Part shown: positions 47,295 through 57,340 of the stretch, piece by piece | How the letters are laid out: each line of letters opens with the position of its first letter | Position numbering within the stretch: position 1 is the first letter of the stretch | Origin: Paenibacillus sp. D2_2 | GTDB taxonomy: Bacteria; Bacillota; Bacilli; Paenibacillales; Paenibacillaceae | Direction of reading: 5' to 3' | Assembly: GCF_031199965.1 (NCBI RefSeq) | Contig: NZ_CP133605.1 | Span: 4,671,001 to 4,735,000 of the forward strand | Length of the DNA stretch: 64,000 bases | Position numbers and translations under genes: made by a program | The notes under the pieces: model-generated | Seen by the model: only the letters and a program-made list of their open reading frames with translations | Databases searched by the model: none | What the model was told of the DNA's origin: nothing

Positions 47295-48137
47295 ATGAAC
47301 TTGAACAGCAAATTCACGTTATTCTCTCCCGTGAAGCGGCAACTTCACTCTAAAGTTCCCGACTCCAAGCTTTCAAAGGTATTGGGTGTCATTGCAGGAG
47401 CGTTACTCGCTTCTATCGGTCTGGAGCTATTTCTGATGCCACACGGAATTATCGTAGGCGGAATGACCGGTCTATCAGCATTGCTCGCCTTCTATACAGA
47501 ATTGAGGCTTGGCCTGTTCTTATTTCTGCTCAATCTGCCGCTGATCATGTTGCAGCGCTGGAAAATCGGCGGCTTCACATCTCTATCCATCCTGGGTCTG
47601 CTCGTACTATCACTCGGATCATTTATGCTCCATCCCTTCCCGGCGCTTACCAGTAATCCAGTTCCGGCCGCACTTGTTGGCGGATTATCGTTAGGCTTCG
47701 GCGTCGGTCTCGCTATTCGCTTCGGCGGGGCTCTGGATGCATCAGAGAAGTTATTTGATTGGCTACGTTCCAAATGGTCGTTATCCACTGATGCGTTGAT
47801 CTGGCTGTTCAACTGCCTGATATTCGTCAGTGCCATTTGGCTGATAGGCTTTGAACAGGCAACTCATTCGGTCATCGCTTATATCTTCGTCTTTGAATCG
47901 GTCAAACTGTCGCTTCGTGGTATAAGAATCCATGTCTCTGTAATGATCAGTAGCCGTAAAAGCGAAGAAATTCGGCAAGAGATCGCCTTTTATTTGAACC
48001 GTGACTCCAGCTATGAGGAAGCGTCCTCAAGTCAAAATGCTCTACTCCATTGCAAATGCCATCGCTGGGAGCTTAGCCGTCTCAAATCCGTTGTCAAAAA
48101 TTGCGATCCACATAGTGAAATAACAATCAAAAGCTAA
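47295..48137 (+). CDS. YitT-family (DUF161) membrane protein
   Basis: A 280-residue membrane protein with five or six helices starting near residue 26 (GVIAGALLASIGLELFLMPHGIIVGGMTGLS) and a soluble C-terminal part. The N-terminal HGI..GG and GLSLGFGVGLAIRFGGALD stretches match YitT proteins, whose function is unknown. A 45-base terminator follows its stop codon, so it is probably transcribed alone from behind the candidate leader. Confidence 0.78.
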   Translation: MNLNSKFTLFSPVKRQLHSKVPDSKLSKVLGVIAGALLASIGLELFLMPHGIIVGGMTGLSALLAFYTELRLGLFLFLLNLPLIMLQRWKIGGFTSLSILGLLVLSLGSFMLHPFPALTSNPVPAALVGGLSLGFGVGLAIRFGGALDASEKLFDWLRSKWSLSTDALIWLFNCLIFVSAIWLIGFEQATHSVIAYIFVFESVKLSLRGIRIHVSVMISSRKSEEIRQEIAFYLNRDSSYEEASSSQNALLHCKCHRWELSRLKSVVKNCDPHSEITIKS

Positions 48138-48180
48138 TTAAGAAGCCGCTCCTCCCAATAATGGGAAGAGCGGCTTCTTC
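48135..48180. terminator. Bidirectional terminator
   Basis: AAGAAGCCGCTCTTCCC on the minus strand pairs with GGGAGGAGCGGCTTCTT, between convergent yitT-like and nrdG genes. Confidence 0.75.
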
Positions 48181-48184
48181 TTAT

Positions 48185-48694
48185 TTATTCGTATGAGACA
48201 GGTTTCCCTGCTTGTAAACTTTCCTTGATATGAACAACTCGCTGATTGTTCGAGCCACGCCACTTCAACTTCAAATTACGTTCTTCTAGCATAAATTTAC
48301 CGTCGATCAGAACATCGCAGTCTGATAACAGCTTCAGCTTATCTGCGTCAGCAACAATCTCCTCGAAGGTATATCCAGACCAGATCCAAATATCTTTCCC
48401 GAGGCATTCATGGCGAATCCTTGTGATTAACCCAGACAGACCTTCTACATTCTGAAAAGGTTCGCCCCCTAATATGGATAGCCCTGCAATCTTCACATCC
48501 GGCATGTTTAGATCGGCAATGATCCGATCCTCTAGCTCCTTCGTATAAGGCGTCCCGTAGTTGAAATTCCAGGTAGCCGCATTGAAGCATCCCTTGCAGT
48601 GATGCGTACAGCCCGAGGTAAAAAGCGAATGTCGCAGCCCTCTTCCATTGATGACATCAAACTTCTTATAATCGGCAATATACATGGTCATCAC
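48185..48694 (-). CDS. nrdG: Anaerobic ribonucleotide reductase activating enzyme
   Basis: A 169-residue radical-SAM activase. The cluster motif is CTHHCKGC near residue 30 (GCTHHCKGCFNAATWNF), followed by GGEPFQN. It installs the glycyl radical on NrdD. Its start overlaps the nrdD stop by 4 bases, so the two are translationally coupled. Confidence 0.92.
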   Translation of the reverse strand: MMTMYIADYKKFDVINGRGLRHSLFTSGCTHHCKGCFNAATWNFNYGTPYTKELEDRIIADLNMPDVKIAGLSILGGEPFQNVEGLSGLITRIRHECLGKDIWIWSGYTFEEIVADADKLKLLSDCDVLIDGKFMLEERNLKLKWRGSNNQRVVHIKESLQAGKPVSYE

Positions 48695-50879
48695 ATATGC
48701 TTCACGCGGGACAGAACTTCCTTCTGTTTACCGGCATTGAATGGACGCTGGCTTGGCTCGGATAAATATCCACAGCAACGCCGGATGACTGATGAAGTTT
48801 TCGGATTGCTATTCCCGCAGTTCAGACATTGGAATCCGCTATTGGTCGCCTCGAACTCCCCTTCATATCCGCATTCCAGACATTTATCCGTCGGTGTGTT
48901 CGTCCCGAAATAAGGCACTCTTTCATAGGCGTAATCCCATACAGCCTCCAGTGCCTCAGGATTATGCACTAAGGAGTCGAACTCACAGTAAGTGATAAAG
49001 CCACCATTTGCATGCTGCGGATACTCTTTCTCAAATTCAATCTTCTCAAACGGAGTCACTTTTTTATTCACGTCAAGATGGAAGGAGTTCGTGTAATACC
49101 CTTTATCCGTTACACCAGAAATTACGCCAAATTTCTCCTCATCAAGCTTGCAGAAGCGGTAGCATAGCGATTCCGCCGGTGTTGAATACAGACTGAAGCC
49201 GTACCCGGTCTCTTCCTTCCACTCTGCAACCTTTTGGCTCAAATATTTAACAATTTGCAGACCTTTGGCACGAAGCGTATCGTCTTCAAACAAAGATCTA
49301 CCATATAAGGCCATCATCGTCTCATGAATCCCAATATAACCAAGCGAAATGCTGGCTCTGCCATTCTCCAACAAATGATCGATCGTATCTTCCGCCTGAA
49401 GCCGGCTGCCCGCGGCACCTTCCATATACAGAATCGGAGCGACCTTAGCCTTAACCCCTTTTAACCGCTCAATACGATAGAACAGGCCTTCTTTACAGGT
49501 CTCCAACAGTTCGTCCAGAAGACGATAGAACTTCTCCTCCGAGCCTTGGGCACGAATGGCGATACGAGGTAAATTAGCGGTCACAACCCCCATATTGAAT
49601 CGTCCGTCATGCAGCAGCTCTCCATTCTCCTCATATACTCCAAGGAAAGAACGACAGCCCATTGGGAATTTGAAAGAACCCGTAATCTCCTGCACCTTCG
49701 GCACAGATATGATATCCGGATACATCCGCAGCGTACTGCATTTCAAAGCCAACTGCTTAATATCATAGTTAGGGTCGCCTTGCTTCAAGTTAACGCCATC
49801 CTCAATCGCGAAGATTAGCTTAGGGAAAATAGCTGTCTTCCCATCTCTACCAAGACCGCGGATTCGGTTCTGTAGAATAGAAATCTGAATTTGGCGCTCC
49901 GCCCAGGATAAGCCGCGGCCAAAGCCAAACGTGCTAAATGGCGTCTGCCCATTAGCGCTAACAAGTGTGTTAATCTCATATTCAAGAGATTGGAATGCAT
50001 CGAAGGTCTCCTTCTCCGTCAGCTTCTTCGCGTACTCTAAGCAGCGTGGATACTTCTCATGCAGTTCAGTATTCTCCCAACAGATATCGAGCTCGTTGAT
50101 CTCGGACTCATTCAGCATATAGAGCCATTCCAGGCCCCTGTGATAATGCTTCTTGAACGATTCCAGAACATAAGGCGCCAGAATCTTATCGATTTCATTA
50201 ATCGTATTTCCACCGTAAATATGACTTGCCACCTGAGCAATAATCTGCGCAGTAATGGCTGTCGCTGTGGTGATTGATTTTGGCGTCTCAATCTGAGCAT
50301 TGCCGAGCTTGAATCCATTCTCGAGCATCCCTTTCAAATCAATCAACATGCAATTATAAATAGGGAAATATGGACTGTAGTCCTGATCATGAAAATGCAT
50401 ATCACCGCTATTATGAGCCTCGACCACCTGCTTCGGAATCATATAAGTCTGGGCGAAATCCTGGCCATAATTCCGGCTAGCAAATCGCGCTGTGTCGGAA
50501 TCGTCGCTCCATCTTTATTGGAGTTCTCCTTCAGTACCTCTTCATTCGTCAGCTCCAGAAGCCCGAGCACCTTCCGATCTAGGCTGCTGCGTTCACGCCG
50601 CTTCAATGTCCTGATTTCACGATAGCCGATATATGCCTCGGCGACGTCTTTTCTCCTACTATTCATAAGTGCAGATTGAACTTCATCCTGGATATGTTCA
50701 ATGTCCACTTTATCAAGTTTGGAGATCTTGTGCGTTACCTTGTCCGCTAATTTATGTGCAAGCTCCAAATCTACCTTTTTCTCCGTATGGTTCATGGCTG
50801 CGCAAATCGCATCAATAATTTTCTGCTGATTGAACGCTACCTCTGACCCGTCTCGTTTAATTACTAGCATTAAGTTCAT
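48691..50879 (-). CDS. nrdD: Anaerobic ribonucleoside-triphosphate reductase (frame broken once)
   Basis: A glycyl-radical enzyme of about 730 residues that makes dNTPs without oxygen. An ATP-cone domain lies at residues about 5-95 (VIKRDGSEVAFNQQKIIDAI), followed by the catalytic barrel and the C-terminal zinc site (CLECGYEGEF, CLNCGN) and glycyl-radical loop RRCCGYL. One G is missing at about 50460, splitting off the first 146 residues. Start ATG 50879. Promoter not identified. Confidence 0.93.
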
Positions 50880-51038
50880 CCTTCGTACATTTTTTTATGA
50901 ATACCCTTCTGCTAAGGGCCAAACCCACTGTTATCAAACATGCCCAGAGAGTATAACACAATGAAAAAATTTGTACGGTGATGATGAACACTTGACAATC
51001 GGTCATGAAGAAGATAAAGAAATACGATTTCCTAATTA

Positions 51039-51986
51039 TTACGTGTTTGAACTACCTCTTATCTCGATCTCTTGATCATATTGATAGATTAATGATGGAC
51101 TGTCTGGATCATGATGCTTCAATGTCTTATCCACCGCTTGTTCACTTTGCACAGCATAACAATACATACAGTTGAACTTGCAAGTGTTGTATACCCCTAC
51201 GTCCACCGATTCGACACATTGACAAGCTCCCCGCTGATTTTTGTCCTTACGAGCATGAATATCTCTGCCAAGTAACGTAGAGATCAATTCCCCATCAACG
51301 CAGCTCCCATGCTGAATACCGCAATGTTCCAGTTCCACAGACTCAGCGCATGTCTCAACCTTCATTCCGTTAGCATGACCAATACGGCTTAACTGCTGTG
51401 CCATCGCTTCAAGCTGATCCTTATATTCTGGCTCCGTAATATCTGTAAAGGATACCTCTCTCAAGCTTGGCTGCTTTTTTATTTTATTCTCCGTCTTTCC
51501 ATAAAAATCCATAAAACTGATTACTAACCGATGCGTGTATGAGTTCAGACGCTTCGCCAAAGCTTCAATCCGCTGCAAATGATACTCCACTGGCGTTAAG
51601 CTGCTGACAATGATAGGGTCATAGCGCCAAATAACTCGATCCGCTCCGATTTGCTGACTTAGCTTTTGGAATACCTCTACCCTGTTATCCAGAGACGGAA
51701 GATTCGGCTCGAATTCGGACGGATAGTCATTTAGCGTAAATTGAAAATAATAACTGTAGCCCTTGGCATCCAAGGTAGACAGATGCTTCAAAAAAGGTCT
51801 TGGATTTTTCGTCCAGAACACGATCATATCCACATCCTCCGGCTTCAGGCTAAAGCCGCTAACCTGCTTCGTATTGAACGGATTCACCCTGTAAAAGTAA
51901 CCTTCCTCAATCCTCTTCATGAACCATTCTCCAAAAAATGCGGGAACATCCGTCCTTCTGCTGGCACTAATTATCAATCTGTCCAC
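51039..51986 (-). CDS. DUF1848 radical-SAM-like protein
   Basis: A 315-residue protein of the DUF1848 family. It has IISASRRTDVPAFFGEWF at the start, VIWRYDPII in the middle, and the metal-binding CKFNCMYCY near the C-terminus, an order opposite to classical radical-SAM enzymes. Related to spore-photoproduct-lyase-like proteins, but the reaction is unknown. GTG 51986 after GAGGAAGG is more likely than the longer start at 52043. Confidence 0.78.
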   Translation of the reverse strand: MDRLIISASRRTDVPAFFGEWFMKRIEEGYFYRVNPFNTKQVSGFSLKPEDVDMIVFWTKNPRPFLKHLSTLDAKGYSYYFQFTLNDYPSEFEPNLPSLDNRVEVFQKLSQQIGADRVIWRYDPIIVSSLTPVEYHLQRIEALAKRLNSYTHRLVISFMDFYGKTENKIKKQPSLREVSFTDITEPEYKDQLEAMAQQLSRIGHANGMKVETCAESVELEHCGIQHGSCVDGELISTLLGRDIHARKDKNQRGACQCVESVDVGVYNTCKFNCMYCYAVQSEQAVDKTLKHHDPDSPSLIYQYDQEIEIRGSSNT

Positions 51987-52153
51987 CTGCCTTCCTCTAG
52001 GTTCTATTCTCCTTATTCTAAGAGTTCCCCATTCCGAAAACAACTATAACTAAAGTTTCCATTCATTATTTACATATATTTACACATTCGATCATTATAA
52101 AGATTCAAATAATGCTACACTAAGTTCATCTTAAATAAATGGAGGCGTTGTAC

Positions 52154-52261
52154 ATGCGGCAATTCAATAATCAAATGACGAAAGGAACATTCCATCTAAT
52201 GAATAAAATAGTGAGGTTATACGATGAAAACAATAAATATAGGGGTACTTGCCCATGTTGA
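52154..52261 (+). CDS. Leader ORF overlapping the ribosomal protection gene
   Basis: A 35-codon frame (MRQFNNQMTKGTFHLMNKIV, then RLYDENNKYRGTCPC) with a very good Shine-Dalgarno (GGAGG, 8 bases before ATG). It covers the Shine-Dalgarno and first 38 bases of the downstream gene in another frame. I infer a leader peptide whose translation sets expression of the resistance gene, as in other antibiotic-inducible genes. Confidence 0.55.
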   Translation: MRQFNNQMTKGTFHLMNKIVRLYDENNKYRGTCPC

Positions 52262-54179
52262 CGCTGGAAAAACAACTTTGACGGAACGAATCCTTCTTGA
52301 GACTGGAATTATCCGCTCAGTTGGCTCCGTGGATAAAGGAAATACAGTAACGGATTCCTTGGAACTAGAACGGAAAAGGGGAATCACAATTAAAGCATCT
52401 GCAGTATCCTTCTGGATCGGCGACGTTAAGATCAATCTGATTGATACACCGGGTCATGCCGATTTTATCTCCGAAGTTGAGCATTCCCTAAGCGTCTTGG
52501 ACGGGGTAATTCTCGTCATATCAGCTGTCGAAGGGGTACAGGCTCAAACCAAAGTTCTGATGAACACATTAAACAAGCTTCAAATTCCGACTATTCTGTT
52601 CATGAATAAAATCGATCGTGTTGGTGCGAATTACAACAAGGTGATGAAGGAAATCAGGCGATTCCTTACAGACGCGGTTATCGAGCTGTCGGAGGTTAAT
52701 AATGAAGGCAGTCCGGCCGTTACGGTTACAGATCGTCTGCCGGATACGGATGTATGGGTGGAACGCTTGTCCCTGTATAATGAATATCTATTGTCCGACT
52801 ATATTAACAATGTTGCGATCCAGAACAGCGAGCTAGTTACGGAATTATGCATACAGACCCGGACGGCTAAAGTCTACCCCATTCTTGCGGGATCTGCGGC
52901 CCTTGGAATTGGCGTAGATCGAGTTTTAGAGTATTTGCAGAAGTTCTTCCCGATCAATCTTCATCATGACGAATCTCCTCTGTCAGCTATAGTCTTCAAA
53001 ATAGGAAAGAACGACGCTGGTGAGAGATTGGTATATCTCAGAGTATATGAAGGCTGCCTAACCATACGTAATGACATTACGGTTCATCGGGCAAATTCTG
53101 AAGATACATTTAGCTTCAAAATCAAGAAACTCGAAACACTGGATCGCGGTGGAAGAATTTCAACTCACTGTGTACACAGTGGGGATATCGCTGTGCTATT
53201 CGGCTCAGATTTACAGATCGGTGATATTCTCGGACGTAGATCCGAGCAGATGAAGGTCATTGCTTTCCAAGAACCACCGATTCGGATTCGGATTACTGCT
53301 CAACAGCAAGCAGATATACACAGACTTCATGAAGCATTGCTGGAGCTAACTGAGGAAGACCCATTTATTCAATATACACAGAACCCTGTAACCCGCGAAA
53401 TGAGCATCAAAATTTTTGGGAATATTCAAAAAGAAGTCATTGAAGATACTTTAGCAAGTGAGTTTGACCTTGCTGCGAATTTCTCCAATCCCGAAATCAT
53501 ATGCATTGAGAGACCGATCAATCCTGGGGCCGCATTCGAATTGATTAGCGAAGCAGGCAACCCATTCAATGCTACGGTAGGATTCCGGATTGAACCTGGT
53601 ACTCCAGGCTCAGGGCTGCAATATCGTCTGGAAGTGGAGCTCGGCTCACTGCCCTTGCCTTTCCAAAGATCGATAAAGGAGACCGTTGAAGATACGCTTC
53701 GTGAAGGGCTGCATGGATGGGAAGTAAGAGACTTGATCGTCACCCTAACACACACAGGTTACTCCAGTCCGGTTACAACCGCTGGCGATTTTCGCAGTCT
53801 CGTACCTTTAGTTCTGATGAAGGCACTTAATGAGGCGGGGACTCAGGTCTACGAGCCTTATCACGACTACTTTCTTCATATTCCAGAATTCAGCTTGAAT
53901 AAGGCCCTGTCTTATCTGATCCAGCAGCAAGCTACATTTTTGGCCCCCGCGGCAGAATCGGACGGATATCGTCTTCAAGGAACTATTCCAGTACGCAATA
54001 CTGATTCGTTGAAGCAGGAGCTGTATTCCTTCACGAAGGGGGAAGGCTTCCTCTCTACCAAGCCAGGAGAGTATCATCCCATTATCGGTGCACCTCCGGA
54101 AAAATGCAGAGGTCGGCCTAACCCACTAAATCGCAAGGCATATTTGCTTGATATCCATCGTATTATCCAGAAAGAGTAA
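52224..54179 (+). CDS. Tet(M)-type ribosomal protection protein
   Basis: A 651-residue translational GTPase of the Tet/OtrA class. G1 is AHVDAGKTTLTE near residue 10, G2 RGITIKAS, G3 DTPGHADF and G4 NKID. The C-terminal EF-G-like domains include SPVTTAGDFRSLVPLVL, close to the Tet signature SPVSTPADFR. Such proteins dislodge tetracycline from the ribosome; chromosomal paenibacillus homologues may not give clinical resistance. Unlike its neighbours, the frame is intact. The leader ORF overlaps the start. Confidence 0.85.
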   Translation: MKTINIGVLAHVDAGKTTLTERILLETGIIRSVGSVDKGNTVTDSLELERKRGITIKASAVSFWIGDVKINLIDTPGHADFISEVEHSLSVLDGVILVISAVEGVQAQTKVLMNTLNKLQIPTILFMNKIDRVGANYNKVMKEIRRFLTDAVIELSEVNNEGSPAVTVTDRLPDTDVWVERLSLYNEYLLSDYINNVAIQNSELVTELCIQTRTAKVYPILAGSAALGIGVDRVLEYLQKFFPINLHHDESPLSAIVFKIGKNDAGERLVYLRVYEGCLTIRNDITVHRANSEDTFSFKIKKLETLDRGGRISTHCVHSGDIAVLFGSDLQIGDILGRRSEQMKVIAFQEPPIRIRITAQQQADIHRLHEALLELTEEDPFIQYTQNPVTREMSIKIFGNIQKEVIEDTLASEFDLAANFSNPEIICIERPINPGAAFELISEAGNPFNATVGFRIEPGTPGSGLQYRLEVELGSLPLPFQRSIKETVEDTLREGLHGWEVRDLIVTLTHTGYSSPVTTAGDFRSLVPLVLMKALNEAGTQVYEPYHDYFLHIPEFSLNKALSYLIQQQATFLAPAAESDGYRLQGTIPVRNTDSLKQELYSFTKGEGFLSTKPGEYHPIIGAPPEKCRGRPNPLNRKAYLLDIHRIIQKE

Positions 54180-54190
54180 TCAACTACCGT

Positions 54191-54230
54191 ACAGCCGCTC
54201 TACGTCCACTAACTATAGAGCGGCTTTTCT
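54191..54230 (+). terminator. Terminator after the ribosomal protection gene
   Basis: AGCCGCTCT, a loop and AGAGCGGCT followed by TTTCTC. Confidence 0.7.
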
Positions 54231-54357
54231 CATCCAATGACTCCCTTGCTCTATTCCCCTCACCTATCATTTATGCTTCCAATTTAAAGTATCAATAAGC
54301 TATACTGATAAGGGAACGTCCGTTCCGGATATCAGACTGATTATTGGAGGTTCTGAA

Positions 54358-54696
54358 TTGGATATTACTGAATTTCAACACTGGGTGAAGCAGCACTACA
54401 AGGACCGCGGCTGGTCGGATCTGGACATATTCATACGCATCGGCTTTCTAGCGGAAGAGACTGGCGAGGTAGCACGAGCCATACGAGCACTCGAGATCGG
54501 CAGAGACCGGCCTGATGAAGTCGAAGGCACATTTGAGGAGAACAGACAGGAATTGATTGAAGAGTTAGGAGATGTGCTCGGGAATTTGATGATTATAGCG
54601 AACAGATACGACATCTCTCTAGAAGACATATTTCTATCCCATCAAGCGAAATTAAAAGGCAGATACTCTATTGAAGGAGTGAAATCCGAACTATGA
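54358..54696 (+). CDS. MazG-like nucleotide pyrophosphohydrolase, YvdC-like
   Basis: A 112-residue all-helical NTP pyrophosphatase of the MazG/dUTPase superfamily. The metal-binding motif is EETGEV near residue 33 with the downstream EELGDVLGNLM. Start TTG follows GGAGG. It overlaps the next gene by 4 bases; the yvdC/yvdD pair is also adjacent in B. subtilis. Confidence 0.85.
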   Translation: MDITEFQHWVKQHYKDRGWSDLDIFIRIGFLAEETGEVARAIRALEIGRDRPDEVEGTFEENRQELIEELGDVLGNLMIIANRYDISLEDIFLSHQAKLKGRYSIEGVKSEL

Positions 54697-55274
54697 AAAG
54701 TATAGCAGTATATTGCGGCTCCAGCATTGGAGCATCCCCAGTGTATCAAGAGGCAGCACGTGCATTGGGCTATGAACTGGCTGAACGCGGCATCTCACTG
54801 ATCTATGGCGGTGCAAGCGTCGGCCTCATGGGCGAAGTAGCCAGCTCTGTATTAGAGAGAGGTGGACATGCTATCGGAGTTCTCCCTAGCTTCCTGCAAG
54901 ACCGAGAGATCGCCCATACCACCTTGTCAGAGCTAATCATCGTGGACTCCATGCATGAGAGAAAAGCGAAAATGGCTGAACTGGCGGATGGATTTATCGC
55001 ACTGCCAGGCGGTCCTGGAACGATGGAGGAATACTTTGAGATCATTACGTGGGGACAATTAGGACTGCATCATAAGCCATGTGGATTGTTAAACATCAAT
55101 CATTATTATGATTCGCTTATCGCTTTATTTGATCATATGACTCAGGAGAGATTCATGCATGACAACTACCGTTCCCTGGTCATTAGTGACACCACTCCAA
55201 ACGGTATTCTTGAACAATTCGCCAATTATACACCGCCTGCTAGCAAAACCTATCGGACGGATCCGCAGGTATGA
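54693..55274 (+). CDS. LOG family protein, YvdD-like (nucleotide phosphoribohydrolase)
   Basis: A 193-residue Rossmann-like protein. The active-site motif is PGGPGTMEEYFE near residue 107, with an earlier YCGSSIG nucleotide loop. LOG enzymes split cytokinin or other nucleoside 5'-monophosphates into base and ribose phosphate. Together with the adjacent pyrophosphohydrolase it may form a nucleotide clean-up pair. Confidence 0.88.
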   Translation: MKSIAVYCGSSIGASPVYQEAARALGYELAERGISLIYGGASVGLMGEVASSVLERGGHAIGVLPSFLQDREIAHTTLSELIIVDSMHERKAKMAELADGFIALPGGPGTMEEYFEIITWGQLGLHHKPCGLLNINHYYDSLIALFDHMTQERFMHDNYRSLVISDTTPNGILEQFANYTPPASKTYRTDPQV

Positions 55275-55286
55275 AAATGAAACGAT

Positions 55287-55561
55287 TAGTTTCTAACGGT
55301 TGTGACAGCGGCTATTAAAGCGATATAATCGCTTTTGAAATTCTAACGGTTGTGGTGGGGGTTATTTGGGCAAATATAGTGAGTTCTTGATGAGAAACAA
55401 CCAAATAAGCTCGCCTGCAACCGTTAAAATTCGAATCAGAGCATTTTTAGTTAAATAAGCATTGTGACAACCGTTAGAGTTCCCACTTTATAATTCTCGG
55501 TATGATAACCATAAGGTTATAGAATTGTTCAGCTACGCTGAAAACTTATAAATTCTATAAT
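55287..55561. repeat. Long hairpin repeat, copy 2
   Basis: Very similar to 9361-9668 across about 275 bases, including TTTCTAACGGTTGTGACAGC, AGCGATATAATCGCTTTTGA, GCAACCGTTAAAATTCGAAT and the right-end palindrome TTATAGAATTG/AAATTCTATAA. It differs from copy 1 by point changes and one short indel. Confidence 0.75.
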
Positions 55562-55567
55562 GTAGAC

Positions 55568-55594
55568 AAACCCCGGCCTTAGGCCGGGGTTTGT
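55568..55594. terminator. Bidirectional terminator
   Basis: AAACCCCGGCC-TTA-GGCCGGGGTTT, a perfect 11-base stem, immediately after the repeat. Confidence 0.7.
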
Positions 55595-55603
55595 GTCTCG
55601 CTG

Positions 55604-55803
55604 GACTAACACACTCGAATCTTGAATTCAGCCGGGCCTAAGCAGATGCTTACGAAGTAATGTTTCCTCCGGAAACATCTCAGGTGCTCACGTACCCAAG
55701 ACGTACGCCGCTCCGCTCCTCAGTCCCTAGCTTCATCCAACTGAAGCGTTTTGAAAAAACGCACATCGGAAGCATAAGCTTCGGTGCTGAAAGTCTGACT
55801 TTA
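55604..55803. repeat. MITE-like repeat, full-length copy with small insertion
   Basis: CTCGAATCTTGAATTCAGCC, hairpin ATGTTTCC-TCC-GGAAACAT, GTACGCCGCTCCGCT, CTAGCTTCATCCAACT, then an extra 40-base segment (GAAGCGTTTTG...CGGAAGCATAAG) before GCTTCGGTGCTGAAAGTC. Confidence 0.75.
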
Positions 55804-55819
55804 TAAACTCGCAATTAAG

Positions 55820-56119
55820 TTAATTCGTCTGGTAGTGTCTGGCCCATTTTTTAGGCAAATATTTATCAATCGTACGAGTCCCTTCTTCATTGATCGCGTA
55901 GTACATACATAATTCTCCGTTAGCATCCAGCTCGTAACTTACCTCATCAATCAGTCCGTTTGCCTGCAATGACAACATATGATCCAAGAAGTTCTTTCTT
56001 GTAAATTGACGTTCTTCACCGTACTCGCTTTTCAAAGCGTCCATCGCATCATCAATATTTGCTTGCTTCACAGTAGACATGAAGAGCAACACTCGTGAAC
56101 GGATCGGCAACAATGGCAT
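55820..56119 (-). CDS. Small probable winged-helix regulator
   Basis: A 99-residue protein with a fold resembling winged-helix transcription factors: helices around DAMDALKSEY and TRKNFLDHMLSLQANGLIDEV, then a beta-hairpin YELDANGELCMYYAINEEG. It is 4 bases downstream of the EamA transporter and preceded by GGGGGCG. No family recognised; the regulatory role is an inference. Confidence 0.5.
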   Translation of the reverse strand: MPLLPIRSRVLLFMSTVKQANIDDAMDALKSEYGEERQFTRKNFLDHMLSLQANGLIDEVSYELDANGELCMYYAINEEGTRTIDKYLPKKWARHYQTN

Positions 56120-56123
56120 TTGC

Positions 56124-57128
56124 TTACGCCCCCTTCTTGAATAGATCCATAGGATTCATCGAAACTAAAAGCGCTCCAAGTGTGATAATAACTGCGCCGG
56201 CAATTATTGTAGGAGTCAACGAACTACCGAGGAAGATAGCGGCAAAGACAACCCCCCACAGTACATAGGTAATGTTGAGCGACATTCCAGTGGCAACGCC
56301 AACCATACTATTGGCCATATACCATGTTAGGAACGAGATTGCCGTAAACAGAGCCGCAGCCGCGATAATGAGCATAGGCGACACGGAGCCAAGCACGGAA
56401 GTAAAGAGATCTGTCGCGCTGAAGATAGGTATCAGCACTGCAATATATACGAGTCCGGAAACGCCTTCACGAATGGTAATGGCGATATTGGAATCTAGCA
56501 TAGACATCCCGAAAGTAGCAAATACGCCTTCCAGTCCCCAGCCAAGTGCGGCTACAAGAGCAAAAATAATACCTAATGTGAAATTATCCACTCCACCTTC
56601 AGGTTTGACATAAGAGATGAGCGCTGCACCGATAACACAAATACCCATACCGATAGCCACCCGTTTATCAATCTTCTGCTTCAGGAACATTCGCGCGAAA
56701 ATAGCACCAAACATAGGACAAAGCGCCGAAATAGGGATAGCTGCAGCCCCAGCCATATCAATCCCAACCAGATAGGCCCCGTTAGCGATTGGACCGCCAA
56801 ACACCGCGGCAATCGCGACCATCAATCCCGGTATAGTTACCAGACTGCGGCCGACTTCTTTGATCATCCCTTTCTTGAAGTTCCAGATCAAAAGCCAGAT
56901 CGCTGCCAGAGCATCATTGATCGCCGATGCCACTATGGGCGCCGCAAACGCCCCTACGACTCCCAGAAAAGGATCCTTCATCATTGCCAAGGCAACGACT
57001 GTACTGTAAAGACCGAACGTTAAGCCCGAAATCAGCCCGTAAGCGATTCCATTTTTCCGGAAACGACCGTTCATCTTTTCTTTTAGCATGGCGGCCGTAG
57101 CCACAGGTGCCACTGCTTCCTTCATCAT
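56124..57128 (-). CDS. EamA/DMT-family transporter
   Basis: A 334-residue permease with ten predicted transmembrane helices in two repeats, typical of the drug/metabolite transporter superfamily (YGLISGLTFGLYSTVVALAM, then GIIFALVAALGWGLEGVFATFG). Position between the probable regulator and the microcompartment sensor genes suggests it imports a microcompartment substrate or exports a product, but nothing in the sequence proves that. Confidence 0.8.
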   Translation of the reverse strand: MMKEAVAPVATAAMLKEKMNGRFRKNGIAYGLISGLTFGLYSTVVALAMMKDPFLGVVGAFAAPIVASAINDALAAIWLLIWNFKKGMIKEVGRSLVTIPGLMVAIAAVFGGPIANGAYLVGIDMAGAAAIPISALCPMFGAIFARMFLKQKIDKRVAIGMGICVIGAALISYVKPEGGVDNFTLGIIFALVAALGWGLEGVFATFGMSMLDSNIAITIREGVSGLVYIAVLIPIFSATDLFTSVLGSVSPMLIIAAAALFTAISFLTWYMANSMVGVATGMSLNITYVLWGVVFAAIFLGSSLTPTIIAGAVIITLGALLVSMNPMDLFKKGA

Positions 57129-57277
57129 GTATACACCTCTGTTAAGTAGATTTGTAATTTAATTGTATAACAAAGTGGCTAATGTACCTGTTACTAACCG
57201 TATCTCTTGTTGGACTTCCTGAATCATTTTTATCTCCAATCTGGTACTTTTCGTACTTTTAGGACGATACAGTAAAA

Positions 57278-57315
57278 CAAAAAAACTTCCCCGACAACCA
57301 GTCGGGGAAGTTTCC
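57278..57315 (-). terminator. Terminator of the two-component pair
   Basis: The minus strand has AACTTCCCCGACTGG and GTCGGGGAAGTT followed by TTTTTT. The rest of the 57129-57340 gap is the EamA gene's upstream region; no promoter was clear. Confidence 0.75.
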
Positions 57316-57340
57316 TGGATTCCATCTATAGAGCGTTTTT

